Source: Oscillospiraceae bacterium (lineage in GTDB: Bacteria > Bacillota > Clostridia > Oscillospirales > CAG-272). Taken from it: a stretch of 43,284 nt of DNA. Position 1 is the stretch's first letter; every line of letters starts with the position of its first letter. The DNA lies in contig SVRE01000011.1 of the NCBI GenBank assembly GCA_015065005.1, positions 1 through 43,284 on the forward strand, given 5' to 3'. The translations under genes were made by a program, and so were the position numbers. The notes below the pieces were generated by a model that worked only from the letters and a program-made list of their open reading frames with translations, did no database searches and was not told the origin of the DNA. Positions 18,258 to 26,697 of the stretch are shown here, piece by piece.

Positions 18258-19505
18258 TTATTTAAGAAATTTTGAGAGCATTCCCTTCGTTTTCTCATCT
18301 ACCCAAGCATATACAAGGGTTCCATCATCAGTGTATTCAGTATTGATTATCTCGGAACTCTTATAAAGAATATTCAATGCCCCTTGTTCAGAATAAGGAA
18401 ACATAAAGTATTCTCTTGTTTTTCCATATCTACACAAGGCTTCAAGCTGGGACACAAGCTCATCATAGCCAATATGCTCTTTCACAGAAACAGAGACAAC
18501 CCTGCCTCTACCACCATTATAAAATCTTAAATCGTACTGTCTTTCGGGTGTACATTTGTCGATTTTGTTGAACACGTATAAAATTGGCTTATTATTAGCA
18601 CCAAGACTATCAAGAATACTTTCAGTTACTGCCATATGTTCACCGCATTCCTCATCGGAGGCATCAATTACATTGATTAAAAAATCGCAATATACTGCTT
18701 CTTCCAGTGTTGATTTAAATGCGTGAACCAAATGATGCGGTAATTTTCTGATAAACCCAACTGTGTCAGTAATCAGCATGGAAATTCCGCTTGGTAAATT
18801 AAATTTACGTGTTGTTGGGTCAAGGGTTGCAAATAACTTATCCTGTGCCAAAATTCCTGCATCTGTCAGTAGGTTCAAAAGGCTTGATTTTCCAGCATTT
18901 GTATAACCCACAATACATGCCTTGGGTAATGAGCTTCTTTCACGAGAAGAGCGCATAATTTGTCTGTTTTTTTCAAGCTCCATAAGCTCGTTTTGAAGAA
19001 AAGCGATTCTTGATGCCAACCGTCTCCTATCTATTTCAAGCTTACTCTCACCCGGGCCGCGTGTGCCGATACCGCCACCGAGCCTAGACATATCCTTGCC
19101 TTTTCCTATCAACCTCGGGGCAGTATATTTTAACTGAGCAAGCTCAACCTGTATCTTACCCTCTGCACTTGTTGCGTGCAAGGCAAAAATATCAAGAATA
19201 AGCATACTCCTGTCAATTACATCACATTCAACTGCATTTTCGATATTTTTAATTTGTGCCGGGGTAAGCTCACAGTCGAAAATTACAGTATCAATTTCAT
19301 TATTTTGGCAAATTTCTTTTAATTCTTCAAGCTTGCCGCTACCAATGCAAGTAGCAACATCAGGAACATTTTTAAGCTGTGTCATTTTACCGAAGCAATA
19401 AGCACCCGCAGTATCAGCAAGCCTTTCAAGCTCCAAAAGTGATTTTTGACATTCGGCCTCAGCTCCTTGCGGAAAAATGCCAACCAGTACAGCTTTAATT
19501 CTCAT
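18258..19505 (-). CDS. hflX: HflX-family ribosome-associated GTPase
   Basis: GTPase that binds the large ribosomal subunit and can split stalled ribosomes under stress. The 415 residues comprise the N-terminal HflX domain, with the family linker GGGIGTRGPGESKLE (about 143-157) and a coiled segment, then the G domain: G1 GYTNAGKSS (about 200-208), G3 DTVGF and G4 NKID. AAAGGGGG precedes the ATG. No promoter is evident between it and rpmE, so it is probably read through the rpmE terminator, with yigZ downstream. Confidence 0.95.
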   Translation of the reverse strand: MRIKAVLVGIFPQGAEAECQKSLLELERLADTAGAYCFGKMTQLKNVPDVATCIGSGKLEELKEICQNNEIDTVIFDCELTPAQIKNIENAVECDVIDRSMLILDIFALHATSAEGKIQVELAQLKYTAPRLIGKGKDMSRLGGGIGTRGPGESKLEIDRRRLASRIAFLQNELMELEKNRQIMRSSRERSSLPKACIVGYTNAGKSSLLNLLTDAGILAQDKLFATLDPTTRKFNLPSGISMLITDTVGFIRKLPHHLVHAFKSTLEEAVYCDFLINVIDASDEECGEHMAVTESILDSLGANNKPILYVFNKIDKCTPERQYDLRFYNGGRGRVVSVSVKEHIGYDELVSQLEALCRYGKTREYFMFPYSEQGALNILYKSSEIINTEYTDDGTLVYAWVDEKTKGMLSKFLK

Positions 19506-19521
19506 ATTTACCCCCTTTTAC

Positions 19522-19561
19522 AAAATTAAAAGGGTAAGAAACTTAGAAAAGCTACTTACCC
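19522..19561 (-). terminator. Intrinsic terminator between rpmE and hflX
   Basis: Arms of 7 bp (19532-19538 and 19555-19561) enclose a 16-base loop that can form a further short stem. A T-rich stretch follows on the minus strand. Because hflX has no visible promoter of its own, this may be a partial terminator that sets hflX below rpmE. Confidence 0.65.
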
Positions 19562-19574
19562 AATTAATCAAAAA

Positions 19575-19778
19575 TTATTTTACGTTGTTAAGACGCTTCT
19601 TAAACTTATCAACACGTCCGCCAGCATCAACAAACTTCTGCTTACCTGTGAAGAAAGGATGGCACTTAGCACAAATTTCAACTGAAATGTCGCCCTTTGT
19701 TGTTTTTGTTGCTACTGTATTACCACAAGCGCACTTGATTGTAGCTTCTTTGTATTCTGGATGAAGTCCTGCTTTCAT
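19575..19778 (-). CDS. rpmE: 50S ribosomal protein L31, zinc-binding form
   Basis: A 67-residue large-subunit protein with the four zinc cysteines of the C+ type (Cys16, Cys18, Cys36, Cys39) and the family C-terminus [23 protein letters not shown]. The frame is open further upstream, but the ATG at 19778 is preceded by AGAGGTG at 6 bases and gives the normal N-terminus MKAGLHPEY. Its own strong promoter lies about 45 bases upstream. Confidence 0.96.
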   Translation of the reverse strand: MKAGLHPEYKEATIKCACGNTVATKTTKGDISVEICAKCHPFFTGKQKFVDAGGRVDKFKKRLNNVK

Positions 19779-19820
19779 TATTTTCACCTCTTTGCGTAGT
19801 AAAGTAATAATTTTCGATTT

Positions 19821-19849
19821 ATTATACAACACCAACAACTAAAAGTCAA
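19821..19849 (-). promoter_or_regulatory. Predicted sigma-A promoter of rpmE (and hflX-yigZ)
   Basis: Minus-strand TTGACT and consensus TATAAT with a 17-base spacer, in the gap downstream of sigE. Confidence 0.8.
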
Positions 19850-19867
19850 GCATTTTTTCAAATATTT

Positions 19868-20578
19868 TTAAATTTTCGCTTCTATTTCCTTTCTTAAGCG
19901 CTTCATTATCTTTTTTTCGAGCCTTGATATGTATGATTGTGAGATATTTAACATATCTGCTACCTCCTTTTGTGTATACTCCTCGTTACCATCAAGACCA
20001 AATCTAAGCTTAATGATTGTTTGTTCCCGCTTATTTAACTTTTTAATTGCTTCATTGATTATTTTTCTATCTTCATTACTTTCAAGATCTTTATATATTT
20101 CATCTTCATCTGTACCTAACACATCTGATAACAACAGCTCATTTCCGTCCCAATCAGTATTCAGCGGCTCGTCAATTGAAATTTCTATCCTTCTGCTGCT
20201 GCATTTTCGTATGTACATCAAAATTTCATTTTCGATACATCTTGAAGCATATGTTGCAAGCTTGATATTTTTATCTGCCTTGTATGTATTGATTGCTTTT
20301 ATAAGCCCAATTGTTCCTATTGATGTCAAATCATCCAAGCCTATACCTGTATTTTCAAATTTTTTACCAATATAGACAACTAATCTTAAATTATGCTCAA
20401 TTAATACCGTAGCTGCCTCCGGGTCATAGCCTAACCGCTCGATAACCCGTTGCTCTTCTTCCGAACCAAGCGGAGGCGGCAAAAGCTCTGTACCATTAAT
20501 GAAATAAAGCTCCTTCTTTGAAAATAGTTTAATAAAAAATGACTTTACTTTTAATTTTATTTTTGATAACAAATTCAT
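19868..20578 (-). CDS. sigE: Sporulation sigma factor sigma-E (pro-form)
   Basis: Early mother-cell sigma factor. The 236 residues start with a basic, amphipathic pro-sequence of about 25 residues, which is removed by SpoIIGA in the family. Then come the characteristic [12 protein letters not shown], region 2 ([39 protein letters not shown]) and [21 protein letters not shown]. Region 4 has the helix-turn-helix [21 protein letters not shown]. Two starts are possible: an ATG at 20590 overlapping the spoIIGA stop as ATGA, and the ATG at 20578 with GAGG six bases upstream; the latter is preferred. sigG is not next door, unlike in Bacillus. Confidence 0.96.
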   Translation of the reverse strand: MNLLSKIKLKVKSFFIKLFSKKELYFINGTELLPPPLGSEEEQRVIERLGYDPEAATVLIEHNLRLVVYIGKKFENTGIGLDDLTSIGTIGLIKAINTYKADKNIKLATYASRCIENEILMYIRKCSSRRIEISIDEPLNTDWDGNELLLSDVLGTDEDEIYKDLESNEDRKIINEAIKKLNKREQTIIKLRFGLDGNEEYTQKEVADMLNISQSYISRLEKKIMKRLRKEIEAKI

Positions 20579-20586
20579 ACTACTCC

Positions 20587-21381
20587 TCATAATAAAACAC
20601 TTGGTACTAACGCATCGTATCCATTAAAATCATCATTATTTGATACCGCAACTATTGCATCCTTAGGACTGCTGTTAATAATGACTGTATTTGGCTTTAT
20701 TCCGTATAACATACCTTCTCCGTTTATATCCTTATACGGTATATATTTTCGTTTAGTTATTTCTACATTTTTTATCAGCCTTCCTATTTCGCTGTTTCCG
20801 CCAACTAAAATTACTCTTTTCCCCGAAAACGGTTCTGTGAGCAAATTCCCGGAATCACAAAACCCCATCAACGTAAATTCCTTATCTTTAATTGTGATGG
20901 TAATTTTTACATTTTTCTCATCCTTCTTTGAAGTGATAATTCTGCTGAAGATAATTGATATTATTGCGGTCAAGCCTATTATTACACAAATTCTTGCACT
21001 GCTATATGCTTTTTCATATGTGTTATCTCTCATATAATTTGCCAATAATTTGTTCATAAACGAATATAAAAAGCTCATAATTCCGCCGAGCATAGTACTG
21101 ACAAAATACAGTATTGCAGTTAAAACAGCTATTTTTTTTACTTTTTTAACCTCAAAGCAAACCATAACCATTATCGTTGCTATAACTAAACTGCACAAAA
21201 ATGAAATCAAAATATTGTTTTCAAAAATTACACCTATTACCCCATATGCACCTCCAATGGAGGAAGAAATTATCATTCTGATGCGTTTAAAGCTACTGTG
21301 CGTCAACAATGAACATATAAACAATGATAAAAAATCCATACTGAAATTGATTGCAAAAAGTATGTCAGCATATATAATCAA
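20587..21381 (-). CDS. spoIIGA: Sigma-E processing aspartic peptidase SpoIIGA
   Basis: Membrane aspartic protease that matures pro-sigma-E at the asymmetric septum. It has 264 residues: five hydrophobic segments in the first 150 residues, then a retropepsin-like domain with the catalytic CDSGNLL (Asp176) and [11 protein letters not shown] at the C-terminus. The N-terminus ([17 protein letters not shown]) matches the family only if translation starts at a TTG at 21381, with an AGGGAAGTGAT element upstream. It overlaps sigE by the ATGA bases if the longer sigE start is used. Divergent from the ABC transporter gene. Confidence 0.93.
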   Translation of the reverse strand: MIIYADILFAINFSMDFLSLFICSLLTHSSFKRIRMIISSSIGGAYGVIGVIFENNILISFLCSLVIATIMVMVCFEVKKVKKIAVLTAILYFVSTMLGGIMSFLYSFMNKLLANYMRDNTYEKAYSSARICVIIGLTAIISIIFSRIITSKKDEKNVKITITIKDKEFTLMGFCDSGNLLTEPFSGKRVILVGGNSEIGRLIKNVEITKRKYIPYKDINGEGMLYGIKPNTVIINSSPKDAIVAVSNNDDFNGYDALVPSVLL

Positions 21382-21433
21382 GCTATCACTTCCCTTTTTC
21401 TAATCATAGCAAATGGCAAGCAAGAAAAAGGTC

Positions 21434-21478
21434 ATTTTATGTAATTGTTAAAATTTTTTTGTACGAGTAAAATCGACA
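21434..21478 (-). promoter_or_regulatory. Possible Spo0A-regulated promoter of spoIIGA-sigE
   Basis: On the minus strand TGTCGAT (21472-21478) matches the 0A-box core TGTCGAA in six of seven bases. It lies 32 bases before a TAAAAT (21434-21439) that could be a -10, which puts the box near -48. No standard -35 is seen, as is also true of the activated Bacillus spoIIG promoter. Assigned by position and similarity only. Confidence 0.35.
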
Positions 21479-21488
21479 GAAATAGTAC

Positions 21489-21517
21489 TTGAATTACATA
21501 ACAAAGAGTGTTATAAT
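21489..21517 (+). promoter_or_regulatory. Predicted sigma-A promoter of the ABC exporter gene
   Basis: TTGAAT and consensus TATAAT with a 17-base spacer, 30 bases before the ATG at 21548. It shares the intergenic region with the divergent spoIIGA promoter. Confidence 0.75.
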
Positions 21518-21547
21518 AAAATGAAGTAATAAAATTTGGAGGTTTTT

Positions 21548-23464
21548 ATGTACGGACCACCGCCAAGACGTAATATTGATGCGGGTGAAGAAAAGCCAAA
21601 AAGCATAAAAGAAATGCCCGGTTATTTCGCACGGGTAGTTAAGGGTTTTTTCTCAAGATATATTTACATATTTAAGCTTGTTTGGGAGACAAGCCCGGCA
21701 ATTTTGTTTGTAATGTCCTTTACTGCAATATTTAACGGTATTTTTCCTGTTTTAGGCGCTTATATTACAGCCCAGCTTCTTGAATCTATTGCAACTGCCT
21801 ACAATGTTTCTCAGCAAATGATTGTTGACATCACCTCTGATGAGGCATTGAACGGTATAATTTTTTGGATTGTTCTTGAATTTGTTTACCTTATATCTAA
21901 AAGCATTTTAGGTAACATATACAGTACAATTATCAGCATTTCCGGAGAAAAGGTTTCTAATCACATTAAAGTTAAAATAATAACTAAGGCTAAATCCATT
22001 GATGTTTCCCAATTTGACATGCCGGAATTCTATGAAAAATTTGAAAATGCAAGCCGTGAAGCAAGCTTCAGACCTATTCAAATTCTTCAAACTACATTTA
22101 ACATGATCAGTAACATAATTTCTATGTTATCTTTCATAATTGCACTATTTGCTTTGAGTCCATTTGCACCATTGATAATTATTGTTTTTGCCCTACCTGC
22201 TGCCATTGTTAAATTTGTTTACGGAAGAAAAAACTTTTTATATATGCGCCGCAGCTCAAAGGAAAGACGCCATATGGAATATTACTCCAGACTGATGACC
22301 AATAAGGACTTGGTAAAGGAAATCAGAATTTTTAATTTATCAGATACATTTATATCTAAATTCAAGGAAACCTTTGCAAGGTATTATAAAGGCTTAAAAA
22401 AGCTGATTTTACAGGAAAACACCTGGCATATTATTATTGCCATTGTTACTGCGCTTGTCAATTCTGCCCTTTTCCTTTACGTTGGCTATCAGGTATGGCT
22501 TGGTAATTTAAAGCTTGGTGATTATTCCTTCTATTCTGGCTCTCTTACATCAATTATTTCTTGCGTCAGCGCAATTGTTACTTCTACTGCAACAATTTAT
22601 CAAGGAACCTTGTTCATTGATAATATGATTGAGTTTAATAACCTCGAAACTAAAATTGTACCGAACGTTACTCCCGCACTTGACGTAAAGCGCCACATAC
22701 CACACGAAATCGAATTTAAAGACGTATGCTTCTCTTACCCGGGTAGCGAAACACTTGTTCTTAAAAATGTGAGTTTCAAATTAAATGCCGGTACAACAAC
22801 GGTTTTAGTCGGCTTGAACGGTGCAGGAAAAACAACTATCATCAAGCTGCTTACCCGTTTATACGATCCAACAAGCGGAACAATTCTGCTTGACGGGGTT
22901 GATATCAGAAATTACGATTTAAACCAGCTGTACAGAATTTATGGAACAATTTTCCAAGACTTTGGAAAATATGCCGTTACCGCACGTGAGAACATTTACT
23001 ACGGTAATGTTAATGCTGATATTGACCAAAACAGCATTATCAGCTCTGCCGAGAGTAGCGGTGCGGATGCTTTCATCAGTAAAATGCCAAAAAGCTATGA
23101 CACTCCACTAATGAAATACTTTGAGGATGACGGTGTTGAGCTGTCAATCGGACAATGGCAAAAGCTTTCTGTTGCAAGGGCTTTCTATTCCGATTCTGAT
23201 ATAATGATTCTTGATGAACCTACCGCTTCCCTTGACGCCTTGGCTGAACAGCAAATATTCCAGCAATTTGAAAAGCTGACAGAAGGCAAAACCTCTATAT
23301 TTGTTTCCCATAGACTTTCCAGTGCAACTACTGCTGATAACATAATCGTGCTTGAACACGGCCACGTTATTGAGCAAGGAACACATAAGGAATTAATGCA
23401 AACGGGTGGCAAGTATTTTGAGCTATTTTCTACTCAGGCAAAAAGATATCTTGAAAATGAATAA
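21548..23464 (+). CDS. ABC transporter, fused membrane and ATPase domains
   Basis: A 638-residue exporter-type half transporter, which would work as a dimer. The membrane domain occupies about residues 40-350 with some six helices. The ATPase domain has Walker A GLNGAGKTT (422-430), Q-loop FQD (Gln470), signature LSIGQ (532-536), Walker B IMILDEPTASLD (from 552) and H-loop SHR (His588). The start is the ATG at 21548 with GGAGG five bases before it; a TTG upstream contains the ribosome site. It is a single gene with its own promoter and terminator. The substrate is unknown; related proteins export drugs, lipids or peptides. Confidence 0.93.
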   Translation: MYGPPPRRNIDAGEEKPKSIKEMPGYFARVVKGFFSRYIYIFKLVWETSPAILFVMSFTAIFNGIFPVLGAYITAQLLESIATAYNVSQQMIVDITSDEALNGIIFWIVLEFVYLISKSILGNIYSTIISISGEKVSNHIKVKIITKAKSIDVSQFDMPEFYEKFENASREASFRPIQILQTTFNMISNIISMLSFIIALFALSPFAPLIIIVFALPAAIVKFVYGRKNFLYMRRSSKERRHMEYYSRLMTNKDLVKEIRIFNLSDTFISKFKETFARYYKGLKKLILQENTWHIIIAIVTALVNSALFLYVGYQVWLGNLKLGDYSFYSGSLTSIISCVSAIVTSTATIYQGTLFIDNMIEFNNLETKIVPNVTPALDVKRHIPHEIEFKDVCFSYPGSETLVLKNVSFKLNAGTTTVLVGLNGAGKTTIIKLLTRLYDPTSGTILLDGVDIRNYDLNQLYRIYGTIFQDFGKYAVTARENIYYGNVNADIDQNSIISSAESSGADAFISKMPKSYDTPLMKYFEDDGVELSIGQWQKLSVARAFYSDSDIMILDEPTASLDALAEQQIFQQFEKLTEGKTSIFVSHRLSSATTADNIIVLEHGHVIEQGTHKELMQTGGKYFELFSTQAKRYLENE

Positions 23465-23466
23465 AC

Positions 23467-23500
23467 AAAAAATATCCGTAATTTCTTACGGATATTTTTT
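23467..23500. terminator. Bidirectional terminator between ABC gene and winged-helix gene
   Basis: Perfect 15-bp arms (23467-23481 and 23486-23500) with a 4-base loop. A and T runs at the two ends let it work for the ABC gene on plus and for the convergent regulator gene on minus. Confidence 0.9.
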
Positions 23501-24104
23501 AATAATTCAAAACCGTTGGGCTTATGAAATATTCATTGTTTTTGCACATAATAAGCGTTTCTCTTCCCGCCCTTCTGCATTTGTAATTTATGTCCTCTAC
23601 CATTTTGATAAATCCGTACTCTCTATCGGTGTTAAAATCCAAATAGCTGCTTATATCATACAACGCAAATTTTTTGTTCGGATTATAGAGAAAGATTTTC
23701 AAAGCCTTCATTTGTCTCGGTGTTAAATGTACATAAGCACCGCCAATAGTAAATAATCTTCCTTCAAGCCCAAGAATACCAAAGACTTCACGCCCATTGC
23801 CAAAGGTACGATTTTCCTCATATATCCGTATAATGCTTTTGGCAACGTTTTTATCAAGTGGGATTACCCTCATCCACGAGGGAGTTTGTATTGTCAGGTT
23901 GTTTTTTGCTACAACGCAGATGGTATCCTCTTTTTTAATCTTTTGTATTTGCTGTATTGTTGGATTCAAGTAAACGGTTACAAAGGGCTTTGTGTAACAA
24001 TCCATATCATCTATTGTCTGCTCTGCAACAGTATATTTCTTCATAAACAAAGACAAGAGTACATCATGCCTTCTGTATTGATTATTATCCAAAAGTAATA
24101 TCAT
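23499..24104 (-). CDS. Winged-helix protein resembling an OmpR-type response regulator
   Basis: A 201-residue protein. The C-terminal 100 residues look like an OmpR/PhoB winged helix (GGAYVHLTPRQMKALKIFLYNP, then a recognition-helix region, then CRRAGRETLIMCKNNEYFIS as the wing). The N-terminal 100 residues could be a shortened receiver-like fold, but the acidic pocket and the phospho-Asp and Lys of a true receiver are not visible. If it is a regulator it is likely phosphorylation-independent. No kinase gene is near. It is convergent with the ABC exporter and divergent from the DUF4830 gene, either of which could be its target. Confidence 0.7.
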   Translation of the reverse strand: MILLLDNNQYRRHDVLLSLFMKKYTVAEQTIDDMDCYTKPFVTVYLNPTIQQIQKIKKEDTICVVAKNNLTIQTPSWMRVIPLDKNVAKSIIRIYEENRTFGNGREVFGILGLEGRLFTIGGAYVHLTPRQMKALKIFLYNPNKKFALYDISSYLDFNTDREYGFIKMVEDINYKCRRAGRETLIMCKNNEYFISPTVLNY

Positions 24105-24131
24105 TTTTTGCTTCCTTGTAATATTTTCTGC

Positions 24132-24168
24132 CCTTGGAAAATAGTATTTAGTAAGACTATTTTCAAGG
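24132..24168. repeat. Inverted repeat overlapping the ribosome site of the DUF4830 gene
   Basis: Arms 24132-24145 and 24156-24168 are complementary over 13 bases with a single bulged G; the loop is 10 bases. The right arm runs into the AAGGAG of the gene starting at 24178. It could be an operator for the divergent winged-helix protein, or an RNA hairpin that hides the ribosome site. Confidence 0.6.
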
Positions 24169-24177
24169 AGATTTCAA

Positions 24178-24678
24178 ATGTTTATTTATTCCTTCAAGGC
24201 ATCTACACTTAAATTCTTTGGTGTAATCGGAATTGCCGTCATTACACTTGTTGCGCTCGCATTCCTTATTCCGCAATTCTCAATTGACACAACAAGGGAA
24301 ATAGCTTTAATGAATGAAAACATTTCCTTTGACAATGTAAAAAGCGCAAAGGATGCTGTTGATTTTTTGGGTCAATATGGGTGGCAGGTAATGGAAACAC
24401 CAACTGAAGAGTGCGAAATAACTATTCCTAAGGAATTTGATAAGGTAATAAGCTCATATAACGAAATACAAAAGCAGCAAGGGCTTGACCTTACAAAATA
24501 CTCCAAAAAGACAGCCCAGCGATACACATTTAAGGTAATGAACTATCCAAATTACGAAGGCACTGTTTATGCAAATGTTATAACATACCGCGGTAAAGTT
24601 ATTGCAGGTGATATTTGCACTGCAGATGCAAAGGGCTTTATACACACACTACCAATGCCAAATAATGCTACAAACTAA
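24178..24678 (+). CDS. Membrane-anchored DUF4830-like protein
   Basis: A 166-residue protein with one N-terminal membrane helix (about residues 10-32) and an extracytoplasmic domain. Residues 60-160 contain FLGQYGWQVMETP, IPKEFDKVISSYNEIQKQQGLDLTKY, and RYTFKVMNYPNY followed by VYANVITYRGKVIAGDI. This pattern fits the DUF4830 family of Clostridia, whose function is not known. AAGGAG lies 7 bases before the ATG, inside a large inverted repeat. It lies just upstream of spoIIIAA, with a strong terminator between them. Confidence 0.75.
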   Translation: MFIYSFKASTLKFFGVIGIAVITLVALAFLIPQFSIDTTREIALMNENISFDNVKSAKDAVDFLGQYGWQVMETPTEECEITIPKEFDKVISSYNEIQKQQGLDLTKYSKKTAQRYTFKVMNYPNYEGTVYANVITYRGKVIAGDICTADAKGFIHTLPMPNNATN

Positions 24679-24697
24679 ATTTTACCATATATTTTGA

Positions 24698-24730
24698 AAA
24701 AAGCAAGGATTTCCCTTGCTTTTTGTTCTT
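24698..24730 (+). terminator. Intrinsic terminator before the spoIIIA operon
   Basis: Perfect 11-bp arms (24698-24708 and 24714-24724) with a 5-base loop, followed by a T-rich tract. It isolates the spoIIIA operon from the gene upstream. Confidence 0.88.
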
Positions 24731-24774
24731 TTTTAATGTTTTTTTGAATAGAAATACTAAAAAAGGAGGTTAAA

Positions 24775-25689
24775 ATGCTACTCGAAATCAAATATAAAAG
24801 TTCTATTGATGAATCGCTTTGCTATGTATTAGACAAGCTTCCACATTTTTTGAAGGAGGATATTCTTATTTTTCTGACAAAGCATAAAATGTCAGTTGTT
24901 AATGAAATCAGAATACGTGCTTGCGACTATATTTCACTGCTGATAAAAGAAGCGGAAATTATAACCGATGTTTACATTGACAAAAGCACAATGGAGGAAA
25001 TTGTCCTTTCGTTATGTGGCGGATCTGTTTATGCCCATTCCGACACAATAAAAAAGGGCTATATAAGTGTTGGTTACGGAATACGTGCCGGAGTTTGCGG
25101 ATTAGCAATTCAAAACAGCAAAGAGATTACAGGTGTTTATAACATCACCTCCATAAACATCAGACTCCCTCAAAAAATTGATTTTGCGGGAAAATTTGTT
25201 TATAATTTATTAAAAGAAAGCAGCTTTAATTCCTCTGTGTTATTATACTCTGCACCCGGGGTTGGCAAAACAACCATATTACGTGATTTGGTTTGTCGCC
25301 TTTCTGTTCATAAACCAAGCATAAGACATGCGGTAATAGATACAAGAGAAGAAATTACTCCTTTTTTAAACAACATAACATCAGATGTTTTTCTTTCTTA
25401 CCCTAAAGGGTTAGGAATAGAAATAGCAACAAGAAATATGACCCCAAAAATTATTATTTGCGATGAAATTACCAATGTAGATGATGCGGAAGCTATATTA
25501 TATTCAGCTTGTTGCGGCGTAACACTTGTTGCAACCACCCACGCAAAAAGCTACGAGGAGCTTAAATCAAAGGAAATATTAAAGAAGCTTTTTAACTGCG
25601 GTTGCTTCGATTATGCGGTTGGTGTGATAAGAAATTCACTTAACAAATACGAGTATAAGGTTAATTGTTTAAATGAAAATAGCAGGTAG
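24775..25689 (+). CDS. spoIIIAA: Stage III sporulation protein AA (secretion-type ATPase)
   Basis: Cytoplasmic ATPase of the SpoIIIA-SpoIIQ channel in the mother cell, related to type II/IV secretion ATPases. The 304 residues contain Walker A SAPGVGKTT (about 159-167), Walker B IIICDE (226-231) and the ATTHA motif (253-257), with a R-rich N-terminal region (VNEIRIRA). AGGAGG precedes the ATG. First gene of an intact eight-gene operon; its last codons overlap spoIIIAB by 17 bases. In Bacillus the operon is sigma-E controlled; no convincing sigma-E promoter was seen in the 50 bases upstream. Confidence 0.96.
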   Translation: MLLEIKYKSSIDESLCYVLDKLPHFLKEDILIFLTKHKMSVVNEIRIRACDYISLLIKEAEIITDVYIDKSTMEEIVLSLCGGSVYAHSDTIKKGYISVGYGIRAGVCGLAIQNSKEITGVYNITSINIRLPQKIDFAGKFVYNLLKESSFNSSVLLYSAPGVGKTTILRDLVCRLSVHKPSIRHAVIDTREEITPFLNNITSDVFLSYPKGLGIEIATRNMTPKIIICDEITNVDDAEAILYSACCGVTLVATTHAKSYEELKSKEILKKLFNCGCFDYAVGVIRNSLNKYEYKVNCLNENSR

Positions 25690-26113
25690 TGTTCTTATAA
25701 TTATATCCGCTATAACAGTTACATTTATTTATGAGAAAAGGCTAAAGGAGCAAATCAGCACACTAAAAAATATTATTGATTTTTTTGAATATGTAAAGAA
25801 CCAAATCGAATATTTTTCTCTACCTTTAAATGAAATTTACAGCAAATACGAAACAACAAACAGTTATATATCGGACCTTATTATCAAAAGAAAAATCAAT
25901 TGTTTTAGCCAAGAGCTTAACAGCGATATTTCAAATATTGTGGCTGCGTTGGGAAAGGGCTTCAAAGATGAGCAGATTAATAGCTTAAACTACATTCTTA
26001 CCTGTTTAGACAAAGAAATTAAAAAGTATGAAAAGGAGTATAGCCAAAAGGTAAAGGTTTTTCGTGCTATAGCGCTTTTTATCGGCTGCTGCACAGTAAT
26101 ACTTTTGGTATAG
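25673..26113 (+). CDS. spoIIIAB: Stage III sporulation protein AB
   Basis: A 146-residue protein with hydrophobic segments at both ends (about 3-20 and 128-146) and a helical middle, the layout of SpoIIIAB, which resembles type II secretion GspF. Conserved features include EKRLKEQISTLKNIIDFFEYVKNQIEYFSLPL and LGKGFKDEQ. Its start lies inside the end of spoIIIAA, so the two are translationally coupled. Assigned by position and family pattern. Confidence 0.92.
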   Translation: MKIAGSVLIIISAITVTFIYEKRLKEQISTLKNIIDFFEYVKNQIEYFSLPLNEIYSKYETTNSYISDLIIKRKINCFSQELNSDISNIVAALGKGFKDEQINSLNYILTCLDKEIKKYEKEYSQKVKVFRAIALFIGCCTVILLV

Positions 26114-26118
26114 CAAAA

Positions 26119-26313
26119 ATGGATATTTCAATGATATTAAAAATTACAGGAATCGGACTTTTAATTTCCGTTGCTTGTCAAGTGCTTTCAAAAAGCGGGC
26201 GTGAGGAACAAGCAACGCTTTTATCAATTGCCGGAATTATAATCGTTATGCTGCTTATTGTTTCTGAGCTTGACAATTTGTTCACAACTCTTACAAGGGT
26301 ATTTGGATTCTAA
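26119..26313 (+). CDS. spoIIIAC: Stage III sporulation protein AC
   Basis: A 64-residue protein with two membrane helices separated by a short polar loop (SKSGREEQATLLS), the form of SpoIIIAC. It begins 5 bases after spoIIIAB with only a weak ribosome site, so reinitiation is likely, and its last base is the first of spoIIIAD. Confidence 0.93.
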   Translation: MDISMILKITGIGLLISVACQVLSKSGREEQATLLSIAGIIIVMLLIVSELDNLFTTLTRVFGF

Positions 26314-26696
26314 TGAACGAATTTAAGGCTTGTGGCATAGTACTGTGCGCGCTTATAGTTTGCATTGTATTCAAGAATATAAAGAGCGAATATTCTCTTT
26401 TTGTAAGGTTATTGATAACTGTTTCTGTCTTTTGCGTTTCACTGAGTATTTTTTATCCTGTATTAAAATACATAGAGGACATTTCCAAAGGAACATCCAT
26501 TTATCAATTCATTCCCATTTTGTTCAAAGCCCTGGGAATTGCGTTCGCTGTACAAATGACGGCGGATATATGCAGAGACGCACAGGAAAATTCTTTGGCA
26601 GAACGTATTTGCTTTTTTGGAAAAGCAGAAATAATTGTAATTTCCTTGCCACTGATTAAAAATATGTTTCAATTATGTGAAACACTGATAAATTAA
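26313..26696 (+). CDS. spoIIIAD: Stage III sporulation protein AD
   Basis: A 127-residue membrane protein with several helices. FIPILFKALGIAFAVQMTADICRDAQENSLAERI is the typical SpoIIIAD core, paralogous in part to SpoIIIAC. It overlaps spoIIIAC by one base (TAATG) and precedes spoIIIAE by one base. Confidence 0.94.
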   Translation: MNEFKACGIVLCALIVCIVFKNIKSEYSLFVRLLITVSVFCVSLSIFYPVLKYIEDISKGTSIYQFIPILFKALGIAFAVQMTADICRDAQENSLAERICFFGKAEIIVISLPLIKNMFQLCETLIN

Positions 26697-26697
26697 T

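Noticed and set aside
24725..24774. Sigma-E promoter before spoIIIAA
   Set aside because: AATACTAA resembles a sigma-E -10, but it is too close to the ATG and no matching -35 is found.
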